Source: Halovivax sp.
GTDB lineage: Archaea; Halobacteriota; Halobacteria; Halobacteriales; Natrialbaceae
Direction: 5' to 3'
Length of the DNA stretch: 12,766 bases
Assembly: GCA_007119345.1 (NCBI GenBank)
Contig: SKPV01000185.1
Location: 1-12,766, forward strand
Positions 1 through 5,743 of the stretch are shown here, one piece after another. How positions within the stretch are numbered: position 1 is the stretch's first letter; every line of letters begins with the position of its first letter. Both the position numbers and the translations under genes were made by a program. The notes under the pieces are model-generated. The model searched no databases. It was not told where the DNA came from and saw only the letters and a list, made by a program, of their open reading frames with translations.

Positions 1-1371
1 GTCGCCGAGACCGACGACGGCGTTCGCTACAGCCTCGACCGACTCGGCATTCCGCTCGTCGAAATCGGCACGAGTCCGGACATCCGGTCGCCGGAGCAGG
101 CCCGCGAAGCGGCCGAGCGAATCGGGATGTTGCTTCGGTCGACCGGCAAAGTCAAGCGCGGACTCGGGACCATCCGCCAGGACGTCAACGTCTCCATCGA
201 GCGCGGCGCCCGCGTCGAGATCAAGGGCGTCCAGAGCCTCGACGACATCGAGGACATCGTCCGCACCGAAGTCGAGCGTCAGGTCGCGCTCGTGGAGATC
301 GCGGACGAACTCGGAGAGCGGAGCGGATCGGTCGGCGAACCGGCCGACGTCACCGAGACGTTCGAGGACACCGACAGCGGCGTTATTCGCGGTGCACTGG
401 ACGACGGCGGCGAGGTGATGGCCGTCCCGCTGTCCGGGTTCGTCGGCCTCGTGGGCCGCGAGATCGCCCCCGACCGTCGGCTCGGGACGGAGCTGTCGGA
501 CTACGCGAAGCGCCACGGCGCCGGCGGCATCTTCCACACCGACGAACTGCCGGCCTACGGCGTGACCGACGAGGAGGTCGCCGCCCTGCGCGAGGCGGTC
601 GGGGCCGACGAGTCGGACGCCGTGGCCATCGTGGCCGCGGCGACCGACGTCGCCGAGACCGCGATCGACGCGGTCGCGGATCGGGCCGCGACGGCGATCG
701 AGGGCGTGCCAGAGGAGACCCGCGGCGCGAACGACGACGGGACGACTCGATACCTGCGTCCGCTGCCGGGCGCCGCCCGGATGTATCCCGAAACGGACGT
801 GCCACCGGTCGAGCCGGATCCGAGCGAGGTGCCGACGCCCGAACTGCTGACCGAGAAGGTCGACCGGTATCGAGCCGAGTACGACCTGGACGCGGGGCTC
901 GCCGAGCAGGTCGCCTTCGGACCGCGAATGCCGCTCTTCGAGTCCGTCGTCGAGGACGGGGTCGACCCGACGCTCGCCGCGAGCACGCTCGAATCGACGC
1001 TCACGGAGTTGCGCCGGGACGACGTCCCCGTCGCCGAGCTCTCGGACGAGCACCTCGGGGACGTCCTCGGCCTGGCGAGCGAGGGCGACCTGCCCAACGA
1101 GGGTATCCCGGACTTGCTCACCGCGCTGGCGCGCGAACCGGACCGGTCCGCCGAGACGGCCCTCGAAGCCGAGGATCTCGGCGGCGTCGGCGAGGACGAC
1201 GTTCGCGAGACGGTGGTCGCGGTCGTCGACCGTAACGAGGCGCAGGTCGCGGCGGAAGGGATGCAGGCGTTCTCCGGCCTCATGGGCGAGTGTATGGGGG
1301 AGCTCCGGGGCAAGGCCGACGGCGACCTCGTGAGTCGGTTGCTCCGCGAAGAGATCCAACGGCGCGCCTGA
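1..1371 (+). CDS. gatE: Glu-tRNA(Gln) amidotransferase subunit E, 5' end outside window
   Basis: With GatD, this archaeal protein converts Glu-tRNA(Gln) to Gln-tRNA(Gln) in the cytoplasm; GatE supplies the kinase and amide-transfer part. The reading frame is open from base 1, so the N-terminus is missing: 456 residues are visible of roughly 620 usual for the family. The first visible part is the end of the GatB-like cradle (IPLVEIGTSPDI, then GTIRQDVNVSI and EIKGVQSL). A GAD insertion domain follows from about visible residue 160 (SGFVGLVGREI, GAGGIFHTDELPAYGV). After it comes the link RYLRPLPGAARMYPETDVPP and a helical YqeY-like tail ending in LVSRLLREEIQRRA, which contacts the tRNA in this family. 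The TGA at 1369-1371 lies 50 bases from the convergent end of trmJ. The family assignment is secure; only the start is unknown. Confidence 0.95.
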   Translation, partial: VAETDDGVRYSLDRLGIPLVEIGTSPDIRSPEQAREAAERIGMLLRSTGKVKRGLGTIRQDVNVSIERGARVEIKGVQSLDDIEDIVRTEVERQVALVEIADELGERSGSVGEPADVTETFEDTDSGVIRGALDDGGEVMAVPLSGFVGLVGREIAPDRRLGTELSDYAKRHGAGGIFHTDELPAYGVTDEEVAALREAVGADESDAVAIVAAATDVAETAIDAVADRAATAIEGVPEETRGANDDGTTRYLRPLPGAARMYPETDVPPVEPDPSEVPTPELLTEKVDRYRAEYDLDAGLAEQVAFGPRMPLFESVVEDGVDPTLAASTLESTLTELRRDDVPVAELSDEHLGDVLGLASEGDLPNEGIPDLLTALAREPDRSAETALEAEDLGGVGEDDVRETVVAVVDRNEAQVAAEGMQAFSGLMGECMGELRGKADGDLVSRLLREEIQRRA

Positions 1372-1421
1372 GCCGCCCGAATCGGGGTTCCGTCGATTCG
1401 CGTCGCTCTCCGGCGGGTTCG

Positions 1422-2360
1422 TCAGTCCTCCACTCGATCCGATCCTCGGCCGGATCGTCGATCCCGGTCTCCGGTCAGGCACCCTGTCGGATCGTCGATC
1501 CCGTCTTCAGTCCGGCGGCCGAAGGGATCGTCGTCCCGGGTGTCGGCGCGCCCCTCGGCCGAGTCGCGCGACCGTTCTGGGCCACCGTCGTCCGCCGCGG
1601 ATCTCCCCTCGAGCTCCGGCCGCTCGGTCGCTCGCCGAAGGATCCCGATGATCGTGTTGATCTCGCGGCTGGTGGGATCGGCGCGCCCGAATAGCCGGCG
1701 CAGCATCCGCATCGTCTTCTCCCGTTTCTCGGCCGGGTGGTTGATCTCCGCGAGCAGCGCCTCCCACGCGTCGTACGAGCGCTCGATCAGGGGTTCCGGG
1801 GCGCGAGTGCGTTCGACGTCGGGCAGCTGGGTCGCCTCCAGGGCGAGCTCGCGGAGCTCGTAGAGGGTGACGGTTGCCGCCTGTCCGAGGTTCAGGACGG
1901 GGTACTCGGCGCTCGCGGGGATCGCGCAGATTTCGTCGATCTCGGCCAGTTCCTCGTTGGTGAGACCGACGCGTTCGCGACCGAAGACCAGCGCGGTGGG
2001 CGCGTCGACTCGGGGGAGCCGCTCGGCGAGCTCCGCGGGGGTCGAGTACGGAAAGCGCACGTGGTTGCGATCGTCCTCGTTGGTGATGGCGGTGCAGCCG
2101 ACGGTGTGATACTTCGAGACGAGCGCCTCGAAGGTGAGTTCGCGCGCGTTCGGGAGGACGTCCCGTCGGGCGTGGCCCGCGAAACCGTAGGCCTCGCCGT
2201 CGGGATCGAGCGAGGGAGGATCCACCAGCAGCAGCTCCTCGAAGCCGAAGTTCTTCATCGCTCGGGCGATCGTTCCGACGTTTCCCGGCGTCTCGGCGTC
2301 GACGACCGCGACCGCGGGCGGACTGCGGGCGTCGGACCCGCCCGACGCTCCGTCCGTCAC
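1422..2360 (-). CDS. trmJ: tRNA (cytidine/uridine-2'-O-)-methyltransferase, TrmJ family
   Basis: SPOUT-class (SpoU/TrmH-like) RNA 2'-O-methyltransferase of 312 residues. TrmJ proteins methylate the ribose of nucleotide 32 in tRNA anticodon loops, using S-adenosylmethionine. The three knot motifs are clear: PGNVGTIARAMKNFG (about residues 25-39), ALVFGRERVGLTNEE (123-137) and YPVLNLGQAATVTLYEL (153-169). A TrmJ-type C-terminal helical region follows, ending near SREINTIIGILRRATERPEL (231-250). The GTG at 2358-2360 is chosen because it sits just before the conserved PPAVAVVDAETPGNVG. The frame stays open far upstream only because of base composition and repeats. Residues after about 250 form a low-complexity Asp/Arg/Gly tail encoded by degenerate 36-37 bp repeats, so the C-terminus looks extended compared with the family core. 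Confidence 0.9.
   Translation of the reverse strand: MTDGASGGSDARSPPAVAVVDAETPGNVGTIARAMKNFGFEELLLVDPPSLDPDGEAYGFAGHARRDVLPNARELTFEALVSKYHTVGCTAITNEDDRNHVRFPYSTPAELAERLPRVDAPTALVFGRERVGLTNEELAEIDEICAIPASAEYPVLNLGQAATVTLYELRELALEATQLPDVERTRAPEPLIERSYDAWEALLAEINHPAEKREKTMRMLRRLFGRADPTSREINTIIGILRRATERPELEGRSAADDGGPERSRDSAEGRADTRDDDPFGRRTEDGIDDPTGCLTGDRDRRSGRGSDRVED
1451..1545. repeat. Degenerate 36-37 bp tandem repeat encoding the trmJ tail
   Basis: On the + strand the 16-base string cggatcgtcgatcccg starts at 1451 and again at 1488. A third diverged copy (gggatcgtcgtcccg) starts at 1524. The array lies within the last codons of trmJ and encodes its low-complexity C-terminal tail. The copies are 37 and 36 bases apart, so the reading frame shifts between them and the protein is not a clean amino-acid repeat. 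This suggests DNA-level duplication rather than selection on the protein. Confidence 0.65.
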
Positions 2361-2427
2361 GCTCCTCGGCCCCCGAATCGTGGGCTTCTCGCATCCGAAT
2401 CCGTCGCGACGTCCGTCCGTGCGCTCG

Positions 2428-2590
2428 CCGTTCGAACGATCGTGGCGAGCCGCTGGTCCCGTCGGCCAGCCCTGGCGAACCGTCGGTCTCGCGGGACGGC
2501 CTTGTCGAACCGCCGGTGCCGTGGGACGCTCCTGGCGAACCGCCGACCCCGTTGGAGCCGAGTACCGGACCACTGATCCCGTTGCATGCA
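2428..2590. repeat. Degenerate 30-bp tandem repeat in the trmJ / mini-protein spacer
   Basis: The 363-base spacer between the divergent starts at 2360 and 2724 is mostly repeat. Units begin at 2428, 2458, 2488, 2518 and 2548, each 30 bases, with a weak sixth at 2578. The best-kept core is tggcgaaccgccggt and variants of it. Adjacent central units agree at about 20 to 22 of 30 positions by eye. Because 30 is a multiple of three and stops are rare, several long spurious reading frames run through it. Outside the repeat I see no clear gene. The start-proximal part (2600-2723) should hold the promoter of the mini-protein gene, but no convincing TATA box stands out. Confidence 0.75.
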
Positions 2591-2723
2591 CGCGATTCGG
2601 GACCGAGACCGTAAAATCCCACCGTCCGGCTCGTACGACGAGGCGTGGGGTCGTCGCCGACCGCGCTTCTTGCCAAAACACCTTGGCCGAACCGCCATCC
2701 GTGAATCGGTCCAATGAATCGGT

Positions 2724-2879
2724 ATGAGTCAAACAAACGCGGCGTCGAAGCTGTTCGCGGTCTGTCGGTCGTGTGACTCCGTCTACGTCGCCGAGTGTCA
2801 GCCCGACGGACGGATCCGTCCGATCGGCGTCTCCGCGGACTGCACCTGCGGCGAGGGCGAGTTCGAGGCGTTCGAATAG
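2724..2879 (+). CDS. Cysteine-rich (zinc-ribbon-like) mini-protein, 51 aa
   Basis: A 51-residue reading frame with ATG at 2724 and TAG at 2877-2879. Cysteines are at residues 14, 17, 25, 40 and 42, giving C-x2-C (FAVCRSCDSV) followed by a C-x-C (ADCTCGEG). This spacing resembles the small zinc-finger proteins abundant in haloarchaea and would bind one metal ion. The protein is acidic overall, with codon use like its neighbours, which supports it being real. It precedes folP by 141 bases on the same strand. No specific function can be assigned: nucleic-acid binding, protein interaction or metal handling are all possible. A hairpin with stem ctcgcc/ggcgag at 2937-2954 lies between it and folP. 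Confidence 0.75.
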   Translation: MSQTNAASKLFAVCRSCDSVYVAECQPDGRIRPIGVSADCTCGEGEFEAFE

Positions 2880-3020
2880 CCGCTCGGGGCGGTTCCGTCG
2901 TCGAAGAATTGACGCGTTTTGTCGATCGACGTCGCGCTCGCCAGCGTCGGCGAGGTGGGACCGACCACCCGACTCGCCGGAATCGGGTCCCATATCCGTC
3001 TTCGCTTCACAGACGGGGAC

Positions 3021-3890
3021 ATGAACAGCGTCGACGCGGCCGGGCTGGGGATCGGCGACGGTCACCCGCCGCGAATCATGGGCGTGTTGAACGTCAGCGA
3101 AGAATCCCCGTACGACCCGAGCGTCTACGACGATCCCGCCGAGGCCGCTCGCTACGTGGACGAGGAGTTGATCGACGAAGGGGCGGACATCGTGGACGTC
3201 GGCCTCGAATCGGCGAACAAGCGGTTCGACGTTCTCACCGCCGAGGAGGAGCTCGACCGGCTGGACGTGGCGATCGAGACGATCGAGCGCGTCGCCAGCG
3301 ACGCCGTCTTCTCGATCGAAACGCGCTACGCGGAGGTCGCCGACGCGGCCCTCGCACGCGGGTTCGACATGGTAAACGACATCTGCGGCTTCGCGGACCC
3401 CGCGATGGCCGAGACCTGTTCCGAACACGACGTCGCGGTGGTGAAGATGGCGAGCCCGCCCGACCTCGGCCGACCCGGTGCCGTCGAGGAGGTCGACTGG
3501 GCGTCGCGGAAGTCGCCGGAGTGGGCCGCCGACGCGGAGTACGTCGACAAGCTCCTGGCGGCGCTCGCGGAGGCGCCGCTGACCGAGAAGACGATCGTCG
3601 ATCCCGCCTTCGGCGGCTGGAGCGAGACGAAGACGCTCGCCAACGACCGGGAGACGTTCGACCGACTGGCGGACTTTCGCAAGCTGGATCGGCCGGTCCT
3701 GGTCTCGATCAACCGCAAGAATTTCCTCGGCGAACTCGTCGGCCGGGAGACGGACGAGCGGCTGGCGGCCAGCCTGGGCGCCACCGCGCTCGCGGTCGAT
3801 CGCGGTGCTGACGTGATCAGGACCCACGACGTCGCGGCGACGCGGGACGCGGCGCTGATCGGCGACGCGTTCGGACAGAGGCGAGACTGA
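3021..3890 (+). CDS. folP: Dihydropteroate synthase, haloarchaeal type
   Basis: Joins p-aminobenzoate to hydroxymethyldihydropterin pyrophosphate to make dihydropteroate, a step of tetrahydrofolate synthesis. The 289-residue protein follows the DHPS TIM-barrel order: MGVLNVSEESPYDPS (about 20-34; bacterial form GILNVTPDSFSDGG), GADIVDVGLES (55-64), MVNDICGF (117-124), TIVDPAFGGW (191-200), PVLVSINRKNFLG (225-237, the SRK loop) and DVIRTHDV (264-271). The bacterial ESTRPG loop is replaced by ESANKRF, and the DPGxGF loop is altered. The ATG at 3021 fits the family N-terminus; the frame extends upstream to a TTG at 2919 but that stretch has no family character. An AT-rich catatc about 30 bases upstream suggests a leaderless transcript. 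mptE, which makes its pterin substrate, is the next gene. The last 23 coding bases are the first unit of a tandem repeat. Confidence 0.85.
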   Translation: MNSVDAAGLGIGDGHPPRIMGVLNVSEESPYDPSVYDDPAEAARYVDEELIDEGADIVDVGLESANKRFDVLTAEEELDRLDVAIETIERVASDAVFSIETRYAEVADAALARGFDMVNDICGFADPAMAETCSEHDVAVVKMASPPDLGRPGAVEEVDWASRKSPEWAADAEYVDKLLAALAEAPLTEKTIVDPAFGGWSETKTLANDRETFDRLADFRKLDRPVLVSINRKNFLGELVGRETDERLAASLGATALAVDRGADVIRTHDVAATRDAALIGDAFGQRRD

Positions 3891-4097
3891 GCCGATGCGT
3901 TCGGACGGACGGAAAACTGAGCTGACGCGTTCGACCGGACGCGGGGCTGAATCGAGGCGTTCGACCGGACGCGGGGCTGAATCGAGGCGTTCGACCGGAC
4001 GCGGGGCTGAACCGAGGCGTTCGACCGGACTCGGGGCTGAACCGAGGCGTTCGACCGGACGCGGGGCTGAACGGAGAGGTCCGGGACGAAGCTGAGG
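3868..4097. repeat. 30-bp tandem repeat seeded by the end of folP
   Basis: Seven 30-base units start at 3868, 3898, 3928, 3958, 3988, 4018 and 4048, followed by shortened ggtccgggac units at 4078 and 4098. The core reads cgttcgaccggacgcggggc then TGA and accgagg. Units 3928 and 3958 are identical; 3988 and 4018 differ from them at one or two bases. The first unit is the actual 3' end of folP: it contains the folP stop TGA at 3888-3890 at the same place as the TGA in every later unit, and matches the consensus at 22 of 30 positions. Homogeneity is highest in the centre and decays to both sides, as in a replication-slippage or unequal-crossover array. Confidence 0.9.
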
Positions 4098-4285
4098 GGT
4101 CCGGGACGATTCACCGCCGCGGTGACGTGTTCCGACGATACGAAATCTGGATCTCGCGGCGGAGTCTGGCCGAGCGTCGGGGCCGTTCGTCGAGGGAGTT
4201 CGCCCGAAATCACGAGATGGCGGACGCACGGGCGAGCGGAGTGGGCGTCTGACGGCCCCGGGTACCGTCCGGGATCCTGAAGAGA
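4098..4285. other. Rest of the folP-mptE spacer, no gene seen
   Basis: The spacer between folP and mptE is 522 bases; after the repeats this part holds no reading frame with protein-like features. A near-perfect palindrome, tcaccgccgcggtga, is at 4111-4125 (only its centre base breaks symmetry). It could be an operator or a small hairpin, but nothing else supports either role. Confidence 0.5.
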
Positions 4286-4294
4286 AAGCTTATA
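4284..4294 (+). promoter_or_regulatory. Candidate archaeal promoter (BRE + TATA) upstream of mptE
   Basis: The string gaaagcttata combines a purine-rich BRE-like block with a TATA-like cttata at 4289-4294. Initiation about 25 bases downstream would fall near 4316-4320. That is not a normal gene start: the ATG at 4317 opens only an 8-codon frame (MEAGTPLG, TAG at 4341-4343). The promoter may give mptE an alternative leader of about 95 bases, or drive a small RNA. Its match to the haloarchaeal core promoter looks better than most in this window, but no transcript evidence is available. Confidence 0.4.
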
Positions 4295-4376
4295 CCGGAG
4301 GCATCTGAAGGAGCGCATGGAAGCCGGGACACCTCTCGGGTAGGGGTACTTTGGAGGTGCGGCCCGGCCCACGACA

Positions 4377-4387
4377 AACCATTATTG
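4377..4387 (+). promoter_or_regulatory. Candidate mptE core promoter
   Basis: The AT-rich block aaccattattg is centred about 29 bases before the mptE ATG at 4413. This is the spacing expected for a TATA box driving a leaderless haloarchaeal mRNA, and no Shine-Dalgarno sequence precedes the ATG (gcaactgccATG). Confidence 0.4.
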
Positions 4388-4412
4388 AGGGACTAACCGC
4401 GTAGCAACTGCC

Positions 4413-5117
4413 ATGGGCGTCGACTGGAAGCGCTGGGAGCCGGTGTACGAGGCGATCCTGTCCGACTTCGGCTACGACCGACGGGCTGACGAGCGCGCTA
4501 GGGACCGCCTGTACGAACTCTCGAGCCCCTTCGACGAGGGACGACTCTCGTTCGTGGCGGGAGCGACGGTCGCGATCGCCGGAGCGGGTCCGTCGTTGAC
4601 GGACGCGGACGAACTCGAGCGCGCGGCGGCCGCCGATGTCGTGTTCGCGGCGTCGACCGCAGTCGACGAACTCGAAGCGCGCGGCATCCGCGTCGACTGC
4701 ATGGTGACCGACCTCGACAAGAATCCGGAGACGGTCGAGCGCCTCGCCGGCCGCGGAACGCCGGTCGCCGTACACGCTCACGGGGACAACGTCCCCGCAG
4801 TCGAGCGGGTGGTGCCGTCCTGTCCTTCGGGATCGATCCTCCCGACGACGCAGGCGGAACCCCGCGGACACGTGGTGAACGTCGGGGGATTCACCGACGG
4901 GGACCGCGCGGCGTTCCTCGCCGATCACCTCGGTGCCGACGCGCTCGCGTTCGTCGGCTGGGATCTCGACGATCCGACCGTCGACGCCGAGAAGGCCCGG
5001 AAGCTGGGCTGGGCCGAGCGACTGCTCTTCTGGCTCGAGCATCGTCGGGACGATCGGTTCGCGATCCTCGACGGTCGCCGCGAGGAAATCGACGCGTCCG
5101 CGCTTCCGACCGAGTGA
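4413..5117 (+). CDS. mptE: 6-hydroxymethyl-7,8-dihydropterin pyrophosphokinase, MptE type
   Basis: Transfers pyrophosphate from ATP to 6-hydroxymethyl-7,8-dihydropterin, giving the substrate for dihydropteroate synthase. This archaeal enzyme family (DUF115 fold) is unrelated to bacterial FolK. The 234-residue length matches known archaeal MptE. Recognisable segments are MGVDWKRWEPVYEAI at the start, TVAIAGAGPSLTD (52-64), DCMVTDLDKNPE (95-106, acidic metal-site candidate), PVAVHAHGDN (117-126), HVVNVGGFTDGDRA (153-166) and AFVGWDLDDP (179-188), followed by KLGWAERLLFWLE. It directly follows folP on the same strand, which supports a joint folate role, but the 522-base repeat-bearing spacer and its own promoter suggest separate transcription. 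Its last 30 coding bases and stop are duplicated downstream. Confidence 0.88.
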   Translation: MGVDWKRWEPVYEAILSDFGYDRRADERARDRLYELSSPFDEGRLSFVAGATVAIAGAGPSLTDADELERAAAADVVFAASTAVDELEARGIRVDCMVTDLDKNPETVERLAGRGTPVAVHAHGDNVPAVERVVPSCPSGSILPTTQAEPRGHVVNVGGFTDGDRAAFLADHLGADALAFVGWDLDDPTVDAEKARKLGWAERLLFWLEHRRDDRFAILDGRREEIDASALPTE

Positions 5118-5237
5118 CACTCCGTCGGCCGCCAGCCCGGATCGACGCGTTCGCAACCGATCGAATGCTTCTCCATCGGTCGACAGCCCGGACCGACGCG
5201 TCCGCGTCCGATCGAGTGACTCGTCCCGACCACCGAA
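5088..5237. repeat. 51-53 bp direct repeat seeded by the end of mptE
   Basis: Unit 1 (5088-5140) covers the last mptE codons, the stop and 23 following bases. Unit 2 (5141-5191) repeats the order atcgacgcgt, then tcg..ccatcggtcg, then cagcccgg. A partial unit 3 from 5192 repeats cgacgcgtccgcg, then ccgatcgagtgac, including the GAGTGAC that carries the mptE stop in unit 1. So, as at folP, the gene's 3' end has been copied downstream. The copies have drifted, with small indels. Confidence 0.75.
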
Positions 5238-5317
5238 CCCGTCGTCGGCGGCTCGGTGGCGCCAACAACAGTTGAGCCGCCGAAGTCGGCAGATCGCTCC
5301 TGGGTCAACGACTCATC

Positions 5318-5743
5318 GTGACGGTGGCGTCCGTGGCCCACGTCGTCGCGGGAGCCATCGTTGCCATCGCGTACGCGGCCACGGACGCCGCGTTCGTCGA
5401 CGGGCAGGGGACGTTCCCGTTCGCCGTCGGTTACGTCGGCCCCACGATCGCCCTCGTTCTGATCTGGGCGCGAAACTACGTGCTGGGCGCCCCGCTGTAC
5501 GTCGCGGCGACGGTCTCGACGGGCAGGTTCGCCCTGTACTTCCTGTTCGTTCACGCCGATCCGGCGAACCCGTTCGCAGTCGGCGGGAGCGCGTGAGCGG
5601 CCTACGCGATCGGCTCGGCCGCCGTGGTGGGGTTCTCGTTCGTCGCCGCGGTGCTCGGGTGCTGGCTCTGGTACCGCGAGAGTCCGGGATTCAGGACCGC
5701 GGTGAACGCGATCCTGCGACCGATGGATTCCTCCGGCGTCTAG
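5318..5743 (+). pseudogene. Small multi-pass membrane protein gene interrupted by an in-frame TGA
   Basis: From a GTG at 5318 the frame encodes 92 residues and stops at TGA 5594-5596. The same frame then continues without a break to TAG at 5741-5743, with high G/C at third positions and another clear membrane helix (AIGSAAVVGFSFVAAVLGCWLW). The joined product would be 141 residues plus the internal stop, with helices at about 5-22, 34-50, 56-79 and 97-117 and a basic C-terminus. The final stop overlaps the oxidoreductase stop in a palindromic CTAG, a natural gene boundary. I infer a recent nonsense mutation, for example TGG to TGA; a sequencing error, or a functional three-helix remnant, cannot be excluded. 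The family is not recognised. An in-frame TGA at 5273-5275 limits the start; GTG 5318 is the best start in view. Confidence 0.65.

Noticed and set aside
3895..4095. A 66-codon + strand frame with repeated RRSTGRGAE, as a repeat protein
   Set aside because: It is just one frame of the 30-bp array after folP. Its basic composition is unlike haloarchaeal proteins, and the array is better explained as duplicated gene-end DNA.
3868..4097. CRISPR array
   Set aside because: The units are directly contiguous with no spacers, and no cas genes are nearby. The same applies to the other arrays in the window.
4111..4125. Near-perfect palindrome tcaccgccgcggtga as a transcription-factor operator
   Set aside because: A single short GC-rich dyad without an adjacent promoter is expected by chance in this composition; it is noted only in the spacer entry.
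2361..4229. A very long - strand frame that would extend TrmJ to over 900 residues
   Set aside because: The extra part lies opposite folP, opposite the mini-protein and through two tandem arrays. It has no family similarity and exists because stops are rare in GC-rich repeats whose period is a multiple of three.
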